This document shows positions 10,467 to 21,886 of a DNA stretch of 64,000 nucleotides, one piece after another. The notes below the pieces were generated by a model. The model was not told where the DNA came from, did no database searches, and was given only the letters and a program-made list of their open reading frames with translations. Origin of the DNA: Leptospira soteropolitanensis. GTDB lineage: Bacteria; Spirochaetota; Leptospiria; Leptospirales; Leptospiraceae. Numbering within the stretch: the first letter of the stretch is position 1; every line of letters begins with the position of its first letter. The stretch spans positions 214,254 to 278,253 of the forward strand of contig NZ_JAMQPN010000004.1 in the NCBI RefSeq assembly GCF_026151655.1. Direction: 5' to 3'. The translations under genes were made by a program, and so were the position numbers.

Positions 10467-10844
10467 ATGGCACGTATCGCGGGTGTTGATTTACCATCAA
10501 ACAAAAGAATAGTGATCGGTCTTACATACGTATTTGGTATTGGTAAGACTTCCTCTCAAAATATCCTGAAAAAAGCAGGGATTGACGAATCTATCCGGGT
10601 GAAGGACCTTTCGGACGAACAAGAAGCCGCGATCCGAAGAGTTATTGAAGAATCATACCAGGTAGAAGGGGATCTTCGTTCCGAAGTCAACCTAAATATC
10701 AAACGATTGATGGATGTGGGTTGTTACCGAGGTTTCCGTCACAGACGTGGACTTCCAGTCAACGGACAAAGAACAAGAACCAACGCAAGAACCCGTAAGG
10801 GAGTCAAGAAGACTGTAGCCAATAAGAAAAAGGCTACTAAGTAG
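10467..10844 (+). CDS. rpsM: 30S ribosomal protein S13
   Basis: The 125-residue product begins [20 protein letters not shown] and contains the S13 signature [20 protein letters not shown], followed by a basic tail. S13 contacts the P-site tRNA and bridges B1a and B1b. It begins the alpha-operon part of the cluster, with rpsK 11 bases downstream. Confidence 0.97.
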   Translation: MARIAGVDLPSNKRIVIGLTYVFGIGKTSSQNILKKAGIDESIRVKDLSDEQEAAIRRVIEESYQVEGDLRSEVNLNIKRLMDVGCYRGFRHRRGLPVNGQRTRTNARTRKGVKKTVANKKKATK

Positions 10845-10855
10845 AGGACTAATCC

Positions 10856-11269
10856 ATGGCTGAAAAAGACGCAAAGAATAAAAAAGATACCAAAAAGGTT
10901 AAGAAAAAAGAAAAGAAAAACGTTCCGCGGGGTAAGGTGTACATCCAAGCTTCGTTTAACAATACAATCGTATCCATTACAGATATGGCTGGAAACGTTC
11001 TTTCTTGGTCTTCATCTGGAATGATGGGATTTCGTGGATCCAAAAAATCCACTCCTTATGCAGCACAAGTAGCTGCAACTAATGCTGCTGAGAAAGCAAT
11101 TGAAGCTGCTGGTCTTTCAGAAGTGGATGTAATGGTTTCGGGTCCTGGAATTGGACGTGAATCTGCCATTCGTTCTTTAACCACAAAAGGGATTGCAATC
11201 AAACTCATTAAAGACGTAACTCCGCTCCCGCACAATGGGTGCCGACCACGAAAAAGAAGAAGGGTGTAG
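10856..11269 (+). CDS. rpsK: 30S ribosomal protein S11
   Basis: This 137-residue S11 has a Lys-rich N-terminal extension of about 20 residues. The core follows: [36 protein letters not shown], and the end [19 protein letters not shown]11 shapes the mRNA exit (E-site) platform. The core length is normal. Confidence 0.96.
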   Translation: MAEKDAKNKKDTKKVKKKEKKNVPRGKVYIQASFNNTIVSITDMAGNVLSWSSSGMMGFRGSKKSTPYAAQVAATNAAEKAIEAAGLSEVDVMVSGPGIGRESAIRSLTTKGIAIKLIKDVTPLPHNGCRPRKRRRV

Positions 11270-11278
11270 GAATTAGAT

Positions 11279-11911
11279 ATGGCACGTTACCGAGGTCCAG
11301 TTGTTAAATTGATGAGAAGAGAGGGTCTTAACCTCTTTCTTAAAAATAGTCATACATTACATAAAGAAAAATCTTCACTTGAAAAGAGAAAGTATCCACC
11401 AGGTCTTCCTCCTAAGAAAAAAGGGAAGGTAACAGAATACGGTGCACAGCTCCGTGAAAAGCAAAAAGTGAAACGCGCTTATGGTGTTTTAGAAAAACAA
11501 TTTCGTAGATACTTTGAAGAAGCATCTCACACTCCAGGGATTCCTGGTGAGAACCTCCTCCAATTCCTAGAAAGAAGATTGGATAACGTTCTTTATCGTA
11601 TGGGTTTTGCTGTCACTAGAAGACAAGCTCGTAACTTTGTAGCTCACAGACACATTCTTGTGAATGGCCACAGAGTGGATATTTGTTCTTATCGTGTGAA
11701 TGTTGGTGATAAAATCGAAATTCGTGAGAAGTTTCAAAAATCCGCGTTTATTGAAGAAAATATCAAACTTGCTCAAGCAATCAATCGAACTGCTTCTTGG
11801 GTGAGTGTGGATTATACCAAGTTCTCCGGAGAAGTGACTTCACTTCCAACAAGAGAGCATATTGATATTCCTGTGAAAGAACAGGTAATCGTAGAGTTGT
11901 ACTCGAAGTAA
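11279..11911 (+). CDS. rpsD: 30S ribosomal protein S4
   Basis: The 210-residue S4 begins [16 protein letters not shown]. It contains [20 protein letters not shown] and the S4 RNA-binding domain ([19 protein letters not shown], then [20 protein letters not shown]). It initiates 30S assembly. No N-terminal zinc Cys cluster is seen, so it is the Cys-free form. It is followed by rpoA after 25 bases. Confidence 0.97.
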   Translation: MARYRGPVVKLMRREGLNLFLKNSHTLHKEKSSLEKRKYPPGLPPKKKGKVTEYGAQLREKQKVKRAYGVLEKQFRRYFEEASHTPGIPGENLLQFLERRLDNVLYRMGFAVTRRQARNFVAHRHILVNGHRVDICSYRVNVGDKIEIREKFQKSAFIEENIKLAQAINRTASWVSVDYTKFSGEVTSLPTREHIDIPVKEQVIVELYSK

Positions 11912-11936
11912 GAATTTAGAGAAGAAGGATACGACA

Positions 11937-12914
11937 TTGTCTCCAAAGAATTTATTAAAAGGTTTTAAAAGACCCAAAAAAATCGAATTCACTACCGATG
12001 TGAATACACCAAACTACGGTAAGTTTGTTGCAGAGCCTTTCGAAAGAGGAATTGGTACTACGATCGGTAACTCCCTTCGTCGTACGCTCATGTCTTCTAT
12101 TGAGGGAGCGGCAATTTCCGCAATTCGTATTGAAGGAGTCTCTCACGAGTTCTCTTATATCGAAGGTGTAGCCGAAGACGTAACGCGTATCATTCTTAAC
12201 TTAAAACAAGTTCGAATCAAATACGAGCCTGAGGACAAAGAAGCAAGTAAAGTTATCCACCTAGAATTGAAAGGTGCAGGTTATTTCCGTGCGGCTGACT
12301 TGGCAGTTGACTCTTCTATTGAAATCATGAATCCAGACCTTCATATAGCAACTCTCAATGAGGATGCCAATTTGATTATGGATTTGGAAATTCAAAGGGG
12401 ACGCGGTTACGTTCCTGCAGAAGATAAAAAGAAAGACATCGAAGTATTAGGAACGATCCCGATCGATTCTATTTTTTCACCAATCCAAAAAGTATTGTTC
12501 GAGGTGTCAGAAACTCGTGTTGCACAACGTTCTGATTACGAAAAACTTACTATGGAAGTTTGGACAGACGGTTCTGTTTCTCCAGAAGATGCAGTTGCAC
12601 AAGCAGCAAAAATTCTAAAAGATCACCTTACTGTTTTCATCAATTTCGAAGAAGAGATTGAAGAAGAAGAGGAAGAGTTAGATGAAGCTGACGAAAAACT
12701 AAAAGCAGCGTTATCAAAACATGTGGAAGAATTGGAACTTTCCGTTCGATCCACTAACGTTCTTCGTAGTTTGGAAATCGACTTCATTGGAGAGCTCGTA
12801 AAGAGATCTGAAGACGAAATGACTAAATCAAAACATTTCAGCGAACAAAGTTTACAAGAGTTGAAAGCAAAACTTTCTTCTATGGGACTTTCTTTCGGTA
12901 TGAGAGATTTTTAA
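11937..12914 (+). CDS. rpoA: DNA-directed RNA polymerase subunit alpha
   Basis: The product is 325 residues from a TTG start at 11937, with AAGGA 8-12 bases upstream. The N-terminal dimerisation domain carries [20 protein letters not shown] and the second conserved block [14 protein letters not shown]. The C-terminal domain carries [20 protein letters not shown]. Between them, near residues 238-258, is a strongly acidic linker ([17 protein letters not shown]), more acidic than the linker I recall for E. coli. Alpha assembles the polymerase and contacts UP elements and activators. It sits 2 bases before rplQ. Confidence 0.97.
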   Translation: MSPKNLLKGFKRPKKIEFTTDVNTPNYGKFVAEPFERGIGTTIGNSLRRTLMSSIEGAAISAIRIEGVSHEFSYIEGVAEDVTRIILNLKQVRIKYEPEDKEASKVIHLELKGAGYFRAADLAVDSSIEIMNPDLHIATLNEDANLIMDLEIQRGRGYVPAEDKKKDIEVLGTIPIDSIFSPIQKVLFEVSETRVAQRSDYEKLTMEVWTDGSVSPEDAVAQAAKILKDHLTVFINFEEEIEEEEEELDEADEKLKAALSKHVEELELSVRSTNVLRSLEIDFIGELVKRSEDEMTKSKHFSEQSLQELKAKLSSMGLSFGMRDF

Positions 12915-12915
12915 G

Positions 12916-13431
12916 ATGAATAAACGTAATAAAGTTAAACAACTCAATAGATCCGCGGATCATAGAAAAGCTATGATTCAAAATATGGTAATCTCTTTGC
13001 TCCGCCACGAAAGAATCGAATCTTCTGTTGCGAAGCTAAAGGTAGCTCGTTCTTATGCGGAACGAATCATCACTAGAGCAAAACGTAATTTAGATGCTAA
13101 CCTAGCTAATCTTGATGAACAAAAGAAAAATGCAGCGATTCTTCATAACACAAGGTATCTTTATAGCCACCTTGGTGACCAAGAAATCGTTAACAAACTT
13201 TTGAAAGATCTTGCTAATCGTTATGCAGAAAGAGTGGGTGGATACACACGAATCATTCGTTTGGTAAACCGTCCTTCTGATAACACAGCGATGGGAATTT
13301 TGGAACTTGTTGATCGCAAAACTCAAGACGAGTTGAAAGCGGAGACAAAGGCAAAACGCGAAGAGAAAAAACCTGCTAAAAAAGAAGAAAAACCGAAAAA
13401 AGCTAAGAAAGAAAAAGTAGCTGCTAAGTAA
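12916..13431 (+). CDS. rplQ: 50S ribosomal protein L17 with long basic tail
   Basis: The 171-residue product has the L17 core in its first 120 residues ([20 protein letters not shown] and [20 protein letters not shown]). A tail of about 45 residues follows, made almost entirely of Lys, Glu and Ala. L17 sits near the exit tunnel of the 50S. It is the last gene of the cluster and is followed within 30 bases by an intrinsic terminator. Confidence 0.95.
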   Translation: MNKRNKVKQLNRSADHRKAMIQNMVISLLRHERIESSVAKLKVARSYAERIITRAKRNLDANLANLDEQKKNAAILHNTRYLYSHLGDQEIVNKLLKDLANRYAERVGGYTRIIRLVNRPSDNTAMGILELVDRKTQDELKAETKAKREEKKPAKKEEKPKKAKKEKVAAK

Positions 13432-13460
13432 TCAACTTTTCCTTTGTAATGTTTTTAAGA

Positions 13461-13493
13461 AAAGCCTGCTCATCCGAGTAGGCTTTTTTTTTA
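13461..13493 (+). terminator. Intrinsic terminator of the S10-spc-alpha cluster
   Basis: AAGCCTGCTC and GAGTAGGCTT form a 10-base stem (one G-U pair) with an ATCC loop, followed by a run of nine T. It lies 30 bases after the rplQ stop and about 45 bases before the histidine kinase gene, so it should separate the two. Confidence 0.93.
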
Positions 13494-13537
13494 TTGCATT
13501 CGTATGAAGTTCCGCTAAAAATCTACATTCCAAACGA

Positions 13538-15358
13538 ATGACTCCTATCCTTCCTACAACTGATTCCATTTGGCACACCGCTTTTAGTTCTAGTCCTATT
13601 GGAATGGCACTTACGGACATGCAAACTGGATTGTATGTCGACGCGAACGAAATTTACTGTTCGTGGCTTGGCCGAAGTAGGGAGGAGGTGATAGGGAAAT
13701 CAACTTTAGATTTGGGAATTTATTCGAATTCCAATGATAGAGAAGCCATTTTAGCAAGGTTAATCAGTGATGGTTTGGTCCTCAATATGGAAGTACCTCT
13801 GGTAACCAAACAAGGCTCTACGGTTACGATTCTTTTTAGTGGGCGTATCGTGGAGAATGGAAAATATCTATTATCTGCAGGTCAAAATATTACAGCCCTA
13901 AAGGAAAAAGAATACCTGGCCGCGGTTTTACAAAGTGAGTTAGTCATCAGTAAAGAACTCTTTGAGAGTGTTTTCCGTTTGAATCCAGCAGCAGTTAGTT
14001 TATCCAATGCAGAAACTGCCGTTTACGATGATGTGAATGAAGCCTATTGTCGTCTGATTGGCTATTCCAGAGAGGAAATCATTGGGCGTACATCTTATGA
14101 CCTGAATATCTGGATAACCAAATTTGATCGAGAAAGATTGAAGGCAGAACTCCTAAAGAAAGGTTGGAGTACGGGAATGGAGGCAAGTATACGCACTAAA
14201 TCTGGAGAAATACGCCATGTAGTTTCGGGAAATACCATTTTACAGACGAAGGGTAGATCGACTTTACTTGCTATCCTTATCGATGTTACTGAATCCAAAC
14301 AGAATAAGGAGGCCCTCGAATTCGCGGTCAAGGAAAGAACGAAAGAACTCAATCGACTTTTAGAGGATTTGCAGAAAACACAAGACCAATTAATTCTTTC
14401 AGAAAAAATGGCCACCTTGGGACAGTTAGTTGCAGGAGTTGCGCATGAAATAAATAATCCACTTGCAGCGATTGCAGCCTTTAGCGAACAAATTTTCAAT
14501 CGTATGGGAAATTTTGGTACAAGATTGTTTCTTATAAAAGAAATTTTCTCAAAATATTCAGATAAGGAGATAAATGAAATTATTTCTTGGGTAATTGAGT
14601 TATTTACAATTAAACCAAAGACCTATAACTTTTCTGATTCGAGAAAAGCTAAAAAGGCATTAGAAAGTATTTTTATAATTTTGCAAATTGATTCCGCTTA
14701 TGATTTAGCTGATAGAATTGTTGATCTTGGAGTTTCCGATTTTGTTTTAGAAAATGAAAGTTTTTTACCTTATTTTAAGTCATCGCCGCTTTTAGATTTA
14801 GTATTATCAGAATTGAATTCCCTACGTAGTATTGAATCGATTCGATTGGCCGTTGAAAGAACTTCGAAAATTGTTTATAGCCTTAAAAACTATGGTAGGT
14901 TTGATCGCAACGAGGCAAAAGCAGACATTAACATAGTTGATACCATTGAAACTGTACTAACCCTTTATCAGAACAAAATGAAAACTGGAGTGGAATGTAT
15001 TCGTTTGTACAATGCTAATCCCACTATATCGGGGTATCCAGATGAGCTGATTCAAATTTGGACCAACCTAATCTACAATTCCTTACAAGCTATGTCTTTT
15101 AAAGGAACACTCACCATTCAAATTGACGAAACCGAGAAAGAAGTGGAGGTCCGGGTAAAAGACAATGGCCCTGGAATTCCCCAAGCCATTCAAAAACGAA
15201 TTTTTGAACCATTTTATACTACTAAGGAAAAAGGGGAAGGGACCGGACTTGGCCTTGGGATTGTCAAACAATCCGTCGAGGAAAGGCACCGTGGCCGGAT
15301 TCAGTTCCATTCTGAACCAGGTTACACGGAGTTTTTTGTAATTCTTCCTAAATTCTAG
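13538..15358 (+). CDS. PAS-domain sensor histidine kinase with an insert in the dimerisation domain
   Basis: This 606-residue soluble kinase has two PAS domains (about 8-120 and 138-250), a short coiled coil (about 253-285) and an H-box with phospho-acceptor His303 in GVAHEINNPLAAI. An N-box-like IWTNLIYNSLQAM and G-boxes DNGPGIP and GEGTGLGLGIV close the catalytic domain. No transmembrane segments are seen. Normally about 40-50 residues separate the H-box from the second dimerisation helix; here that helix (IRLAVERTSKIVYSLKNYGR) comes only after an extra stretch of roughly 100 residues. No response regulator is adjacent, so the partner is unknown. The 3' end overlaps the convergent acyltransferase gene by 11 bases. 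Confidence 0.9.
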   Translation: MTPILPTTDSIWHTAFSSSPIGMALTDMQTGLYVDANEIYCSWLGRSREEVIGKSTLDLGIYSNSNDREAILARLISDGLVLNMEVPLVTKQGSTVTILFSGRIVENGKYLLSAGQNITALKEKEYLAAVLQSELVISKELFESVFRLNPAAVSLSNAETAVYDDVNEAYCRLIGYSREEIIGRTSYDLNIWITKFDRERLKAELLKKGWSTGMEASIRTKSGEIRHVVSGNTILQTKGRSTLLAILIDVTESKQNKEALEFAVKERTKELNRLLEDLQKTQDQLILSEKMATLGQLVAGVAHEINNPLAAIAAFSEQIFNRMGNFGTRLFLIKEIFSKYSDKEINEIISWVIELFTIKPKTYNFSDSRKAKKALESIFIILQIDSAYDLADRIVDLGVSDFVLENESFLPYFKSSPLLDLVLSELNSLRSIESIRLAVERTSKIVYSLKNYGRFDRNEAKADINIVDTIETVLTLYQNKMKTGVECIRLYNANPTISGYPDELIQIWTNLIYNSLQAMSFKGTLTIQIDETEKEVEVRVKDNGPGIPQAIQKRIFEPFYTTKEKGEGTGLGLGIVKQSVEERHRGRIQFHSEPGYTEFFVILPKF

Positions 15359-17366
15359 CCAGTTGCATTTGTAGTTTTTCGGCAATCAAGTCAAAGTCTT
15401 CGTTTTGAATCACTGTTCTATAGGCCGCAGTCACGATGGGATGTCTTTTTTCATCCAGTTGGATTAAATTTGGTAACACCTTAAGACCATAAAAACCATT
15501 CGTTATTTTTTCTGGCCTTGTACCATACGCAAGATCATACCCATACTTTCTATCTCTTGTATCAGAACCGAAACAAGCCAACATAAAGTCTGTCATACCG
15601 GAGAGACCATTGAAAGTAGTAGGATCTCCGCCGAGTAATACCCCAATCGATACCATTTCATTAAAAAAGCGATTGCTTAAATGGAATAGTGTATTATCAA
15701 CATTTCCGCCTAACTCACGTTTGAAATATCCTTCCACAAGTCCCATTGCCAAAGCATAAACAGTTTTTAATGCCCCACCCAACTGGACTCCTTTTGTGTC
15801 TCGCGAATTAATGGCAGTTCTCGTGAATACATAGTTATTTGTAAGGAGCTCTTTTAGTTTTGGAATGAGAGAGTCTTCGAAAGCCGAAATTTCAAAACCA
15901 GAAATTTTTCTTTCCATTATCTGATCAGGATAACATGCACCAGAAACAACTGCTAGGCGGTCTCTTTCGATAAGAAGTAATTCGTGTAGGTCCTCAAGGA
16001 TAAGTCCTTTCTTAGAACCAGTAAAACCTTTGATGACATTTACCATTGGTGATTTATTTTTTTGCAGATGGGTTCTGATTTTAGAATAAATTCCATCGAA
16101 TTCCCAAGGATTTGTACCTTGGATAAATAGAGTGGCCGATCCCAATATTTCTGGTTTGTCCGAAAATTCAATATTCGGTGGAAGTTTGTAAATGGGATAA
16201 TGAACTACATCGCGCTTTTCTTCATTACTTTGTTTTACCATTTCTGAATCAGGACTGTAAATGGTTACTTTTACATTTTTATTTGCCATCACGCAGGCAA
16301 AGGCAACGGACATATTGGAAGATCCAATGATGACCACATGTTCGTCTGGTTTTTTCGGAATTGAAATGAGTTGGTTGGTTTCCCTGACATCACCTTTATA
16401 AAGGTTACGATAAGTTCCATGTTTATGTTTGTTTAAATTGCTACCTACAAGAAGTGCAAGGTTATCAATGATAAATTGTTTTTTGTCACCTGTGCCAGGA
16501 AAAGAAATTTGTTCAATATGAGATGGAAAAGACTCCATTTCTTTTTTTGTAAGTTCACCAACAAGCACTGGTTTGCCGATGACAAGTTTTCCGACCGCTT
16601 GGTTAAAAAGTAAACCTTCGATAGGAAGAATTTTTTCTGTTCCCTCTAGTGAGATAGGAAGGATAACTTTGTTTGCAACATAATGGTATACAGTATCCAC
16701 AAAGGGCATTAACCTTCCATCGCGAGACCTAGTTCCCTCTGGAAAAATGGAAATGACCTTTCCATCTGATTGTAATTTTTGTGAATTACGAAAGGCACGC
16801 ATATTGATCTTGGTCATTACATCGGAAAGTGATGGATTGTCTGCCATGTCCTTTTTGGAACAAACAAGAAGGGTTCCAAACATATAGAGACCGAGGCGGG
16901 TAAAGTCTGGTTCGAAAGCAAGTCTTCCTGCGATAAAGACGAGCGATTCAGCTATCTTTCTTCCTTCTGGCCCTGAGTTGTACAAAAGAGTAAAGATGGC
17001 AGGTGCATCTAAATGGCTTAGGTGGTTGGAAATTAATGTGACAGGGTATTTGCCGATGACCCCATCCAAAAGTTTCAGATTTTCTGTCCCCTCCACTTTG
17101 AATTTCTTCATAATGGGATCGAGAAATTTTAACATAAAATCGCGTGGTTCCGGACGAATGTCGGTATACACTCCGATTTCTTCCAATCGATCTGGTTCTT
17201 GGAAGATGTCCATGACCTTAGGTTTCGGAGTGCTTTGCGAAAGAACTAAAAACTCTTCTAAAATGGACTTTGCTTCTGACTCGGTAAGACCCGATTTTAC
17301 AAATAGGTGGATGTTCTCAAAAAATTCTTTATGCCAGCGTCCCAAAGTGGCTTCTTTTTCTGTCAT
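15348..17366 (-). CDS. Acyltransferase / glycerol-3-phosphate dehydrogenase fusion protein
   Basis: The product is 672 residues with two parts. The N-terminal half is a PlsC/PlsB-type acyltransferase, with NHLSHLD giving the catalytic H115-x4-D120 and FPEGTRSRDG at 208-217. The C-terminal half from about 343 resembles NAD(P)-dependent glycerol-3-phosphate dehydrogenase. Lysines of the family are at 446 (NVIKGF) and 534 (GGALKTVYALAMG), and GLSGMTDFMLACFGSDTRDR matches the substrate-binding block. The nucleotide-binding turn reads GSSNMS where GpsA usually has GxGxxG, so cofactor binding may be altered. A fusion would couple formation of glycerol-3-phosphate to its acylation at the start of phospholipid synthesis. 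The ATG at 17366 is the only good start. Confidence 0.85.
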   Translation of the reverse strand: MTEKEATLGRWHKEFFENIHLFVKSGLTESEAKSILEEFLVLSQSTPKPKVMDIFQEPDRLEEIGVYTDIRPEPRDFMLKFLDPIMKKFKVEGTENLKLLDGVIGKYPVTLISNHLSHLDAPAIFTLLYNSGPEGRKIAESLVFIAGRLAFEPDFTRLGLYMFGTLLVCSKKDMADNPSLSDVMTKINMRAFRNSQKLQSDGKVISIFPEGTRSRDGRLMPFVDTVYHYVANKVILPISLEGTEKILPIEGLLFNQAVGKLVIGKPVLVGELTKKEMESFPSHIEQISFPGTGDKKQFIIDNLALLVGSNLNKHKHGTYRNLYKGDVRETNQLISIPKKPDEHVVIIGSSNMSVAFACVMANKNVKVTIYSPDSEMVKQSNEEKRDVVHYPIYKLPPNIEFSDKPEILGSATLFIQGTNPWEFDGIYSKIRTHLQKNKSPMVNVIKGFTGSKKGLILEDLHELLLIERDRLAVVSGACYPDQIMERKISGFEISAFEDSLIPKLKELLTNNYVFTRTAINSRDTKGVQLGGALKTVYALAMGLVEGYFKRELGGNVDNTLFHLSNRFFNEMVSIGVLLGGDPTTFNGLSGMTDFMLACFGSDTRDRKYGYDLAYGTRPEKITNGFYGLKVLPNLIQLDEKRHPIVTAAYRTVIQNEDFDLIAEKLQMQLARI

Positions 17367-17488
17367 GTATGCCTCTAAACCGACATTAAATTACTGAAAA
17401 CTTTCGATTTGTCTATTCGATTTTTACAATTGATTGCGTAAATCCAGGATTTCTCTAAACTGACTTCTTGGGTGATCGAGATCCCGGT

Positions 17489-19796
<2,308 letters not shown>

Positions 19797-19835
19797 AAAA
19801 AAATGCGAGCTCTTGATCTTTTTTTTAAGTAGTTG

Positions 19836-19863
19836 TTGACCGAGAAAGGTGGTTCGATATTCT
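19836..19863 (+). promoter_or_regulatory. Likely sigma70 promoter for the tRNA-Lys/tRNA-Glu pair
   Basis: TTGACC at 19836-19841 and TATTCT at 19858-19863 are separated by 16 bases. They end 12 bases before the tRNA-Lys 5' end at 19876, the expected distance for a stable RNA promoter. Confidence 0.7.
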
Positions 19864-19874
19864 TGGCTACAGAA

Positions 19875-19950
<76 letters not shown>

Positions 19951-19988
19951 AATGAGTTCCATTAACTCAAAGAACACGTTCTTCAAAC

Positions 19989-20063
19989 GGTGCCATCGTC
20001 TAATGGTTAGGACACAAGGTTTTCATCCTTGCAATCGGGGTTCAATTCCCCGTGGCACTACCA
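19989..20063 (+). tRNA. tRNA-Glu (anticodon TTC), CCA encoded
   Basis: The acceptor GGTGCCA pairs with TGGCACT (G-U first pair), the anticodon stem CAAGG/CCTTG encloses TTTTCAT, and the T arm is CGGGG-TTCAATT-CCCCG. The mature body ends at 20060 and the genome encodes the CCA at 20061-20063. It lies 40 bases after tRNA-Lys and probably shares its transcript. Its last 22 bases are also coding on the opposite strand for the end of the TIGR02757-type gene. Confidence 0.96.
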
Positions 20064-20926
20064 AATACAAGACACACATCCTTTAAATAACAAACTTCGC
20101 AAATTCCTTTCTCATATTTTGCATTACATCTTTCGATGATCCCTACTCTAGTTAGATAGAAGTCGTATAACAAAGGATCTGTGGGACTAATTTCTTTAAA
20201 AAATTCTTTGATCAGATATGCCTCTTTCACTCCAAAACTTTTCCGATCTGTAATACCTAAAATTCGAATCAATTTTTGGATATGGACATCCAATGGAAAG
20301 GGGATTTGATTAGGCTGTATCTTTTGGTAAAGTCCAAAGTCGGGATAGGATTTTCTTACCATCCAACGTAAAAATAGGGATAAACGTTTTTTGGGAGATT
20401 TTGCTTCTGGTTTTCCGATTAAAAATTGTAGACCATAGGATAAACTTCTTTTTCCCAATGTGGTTTTAAGTTCATCTTCCCAAAATTTTTGAAACTGTGA
20501 AATTGAGATTTCCTCTTCAAATTTTCCGTGGCAGTCAATGAGTTTGGACTCAAAAAGAGGAGATTTCGTCTCTAAATTTCGGAGGACACGGGCTAAGGTT
20601 AAAAAGAAGATTTGGTTGTCTTTTTTGGTTTGGAACCTATAGACTCCTAGATTTTTTAGAAAGGAATCAAATGGTTCACCTTCTTTTCTTAAACTTTGGT
20701 AAGGTGAGGGTCCTAAGAATTCAAAGATTGGTTCTAAAAATCTTTGGATACTTTTCACATTTCCATAGGCGTACAAACAGGAGATGAAAGACACCACTTC
20801 CATATCAAGAGGGTCCTTATATTTCTTCGGGAAACATATCGGGTCAGTTTCTAGATAATGGAGGTGTTCGTATTTTTTTCTTAAATCTTCTAACTTAGAA
20901 TGAAAAAGTATTAAATCAATCGGCAT
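20042..20926 (-). CDS. TIGR02757/DUF2400 family protein
   Basis: This 294-residue protein matches the DUF2400 family pattern as I know it: DPICFPKKYKDPLDMEVVSF near the N-terminus, then PKKRLSLFLRWMVRK and PLDVHIQKLIRIL. The C-terminus has four cysteines in the pattern C-x8-C-x2-C-x5-C (RCNAKYEKGICEVCYLKDVC). This is reminiscent of the iron-sulfur loop of endonuclease III-like glycosylases, so a DNA-repair-like fold is possible, but the function is unknown. The last six residues and the stop are encoded antisense to the 3' end of tRNA-Glu. The ATG start overlaps the 3' end of the upstream lyase gene by 11 bases, so the two form an operon. Confidence 0.8.
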   Translation of the reverse strand: MPIDLILFHSKLEDLRKKYEHLHYLETDPICFPKKYKDPLDMEVVSFISCLYAYGNVKSIQRFLEPIFEFLGPSPYQSLRKEGEPFDSFLKNLGVYRFQTKKDNQIFFLTLARVLRNLETKSPLFESKLIDCHGKFEEEISISQFQKFWEDELKTTLGKRSLSYGLQFLIGKPEAKSPKKRLSLFLRWMVRKSYPDFGLYQKIQPNQIPFPLDVHIQKLIRILGITDRKSFGVKEAYLIKEFFKEISPTDPLLYDFYLTRVGIIERCNAKYEKGICEVCYLKDVCLVFGSATGN

Positions 20927-21815
20927 TCTTCATTGCGATGTAGGTTCTTGACTCGAGTTTTCTTCCTATTTTTTCTTCCATAAACCGGCTGGCAGATAGG
21001 AGAGAATTCAATTCGATTCCTGTTTCAAATCCTTCTCTATGTAGGAAATAAACTAAGTCTTCGGTGGCAACGTTTCCAGCGGCACCTTTGGCATAAGGAC
21101 ATCCACCGAGGCCTCCAGCCGAACTATCAAAACTACGAACTCCCATAAGGAGCGCCTGTTTGGTGTTTGCAATGGCCATCCCATAAGTATCGTGGAAATG
21201 TCCTGCAAAGTATGTTTTAGGGATCTTTTTCAAAAGAACTCCTAATAAAGTTTCCACTTCGGAAGGTACGGCAACTCCTATGGTTTCTCCAAGAGAAATT
21301 TCGTAGGCTCCTGCATCTAGCAGACGTTCAGCGATCTCAAGAGTTTTTTCCGGTTTAATTTTTCCTTCATAAGGACATGCAATCACGGTAGAGATATAAC
21401 CGCGAACTTTCTTTCCATCTGATTTTGCCTGTGTGAAGATGGGTTTAAATAAATCCAAACTTTCCAAAACTGTCATATTGATATTTTTTTTGGTGAATGT
21501 CTCTGAAGTTGCCGTAAAAACAGCTACTTCAGAAAAACCAGCCAGTTTGGCTCCTTCGTAACCTTTTGCATTGGGTGTAAGAGCGGAAAATTGTATTTGG
21601 TTTTGAAACTTCGGAAGGACCAGGTTGGAAAGTTCAATGGCATCTCCCATTTGCGGGATTCGATCTTTCCTTACGAAGGAAGTAAGTTCTATATGTTTCA
21701 CTCCGCTTTGTACTAGACGTGATACGAATTCGAATTTATCCTGAGTAGAGAGAATGGTTTTCTCGTTTTGCAGACCGTCTCTTGGACCTACTTCTGTGAT
21801 TTTAATATGTTCCAA
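20916..21815 (-). CDS. Hydroxymethylglutaryl-CoA lyase family protein
   Basis: This is a 299-residue TIM-barrel enzyme of the HMGL/citramalate synthase family. It begins KITEVGPRDGLQNEK, with the metal-binding Asp in PRD; GHFHDTYGMA supplies the metal-binding His pair. GLGGCPYAKGAAGNVATEDL includes the catalytic Cys that defines HMG-CoA lyase rather than isopropylmalate or homocitrate synthases. The reaction is cleavage of HMG-CoA to acetyl-CoA and acetoacetate, used in leucine breakdown. No other leucine-degradation gene is adjacent. Confidence 0.88.
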   Translation of the reverse strand: MEHIKITEVGPRDGLQNEKTILSTQDKFEFVSRLVQSGVKHIELTSFVRKDRIPQMGDAIELSNLVLPKFQNQIQFSALTPNAKGYEGAKLAGFSEVAVFTATSETFTKKNINMTVLESLDLFKPIFTQAKSDGKKVRGYISTVIACPYEGKIKPEKTLEIAERLLDAGAYEISLGETIGVAVPSEVETLLGVLLKKIPKTYFAGHFHDTYGMAIANTKQALLMGVRSFDSSAGGLGGCPYAKGAAGNVATEDLVYFLHREGFETGIELNSLLSASRFMEEKIGRKLESRTYIAMKNAD

Positions 21816-21886
21816 TTCTCCATTCTCCTTCTCTTTTAAATTTCTATTAAAAATAAGAAACGCAATGATTTTATGGAGTGAATCCG

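Noticed and set aside
19797..19826. Terminator after purA (A-run, GAGCTC, T-run)
   Set aside because: The central palindrome is only six bases and the paired A/T runs are weak, so I did not call it a terminator.
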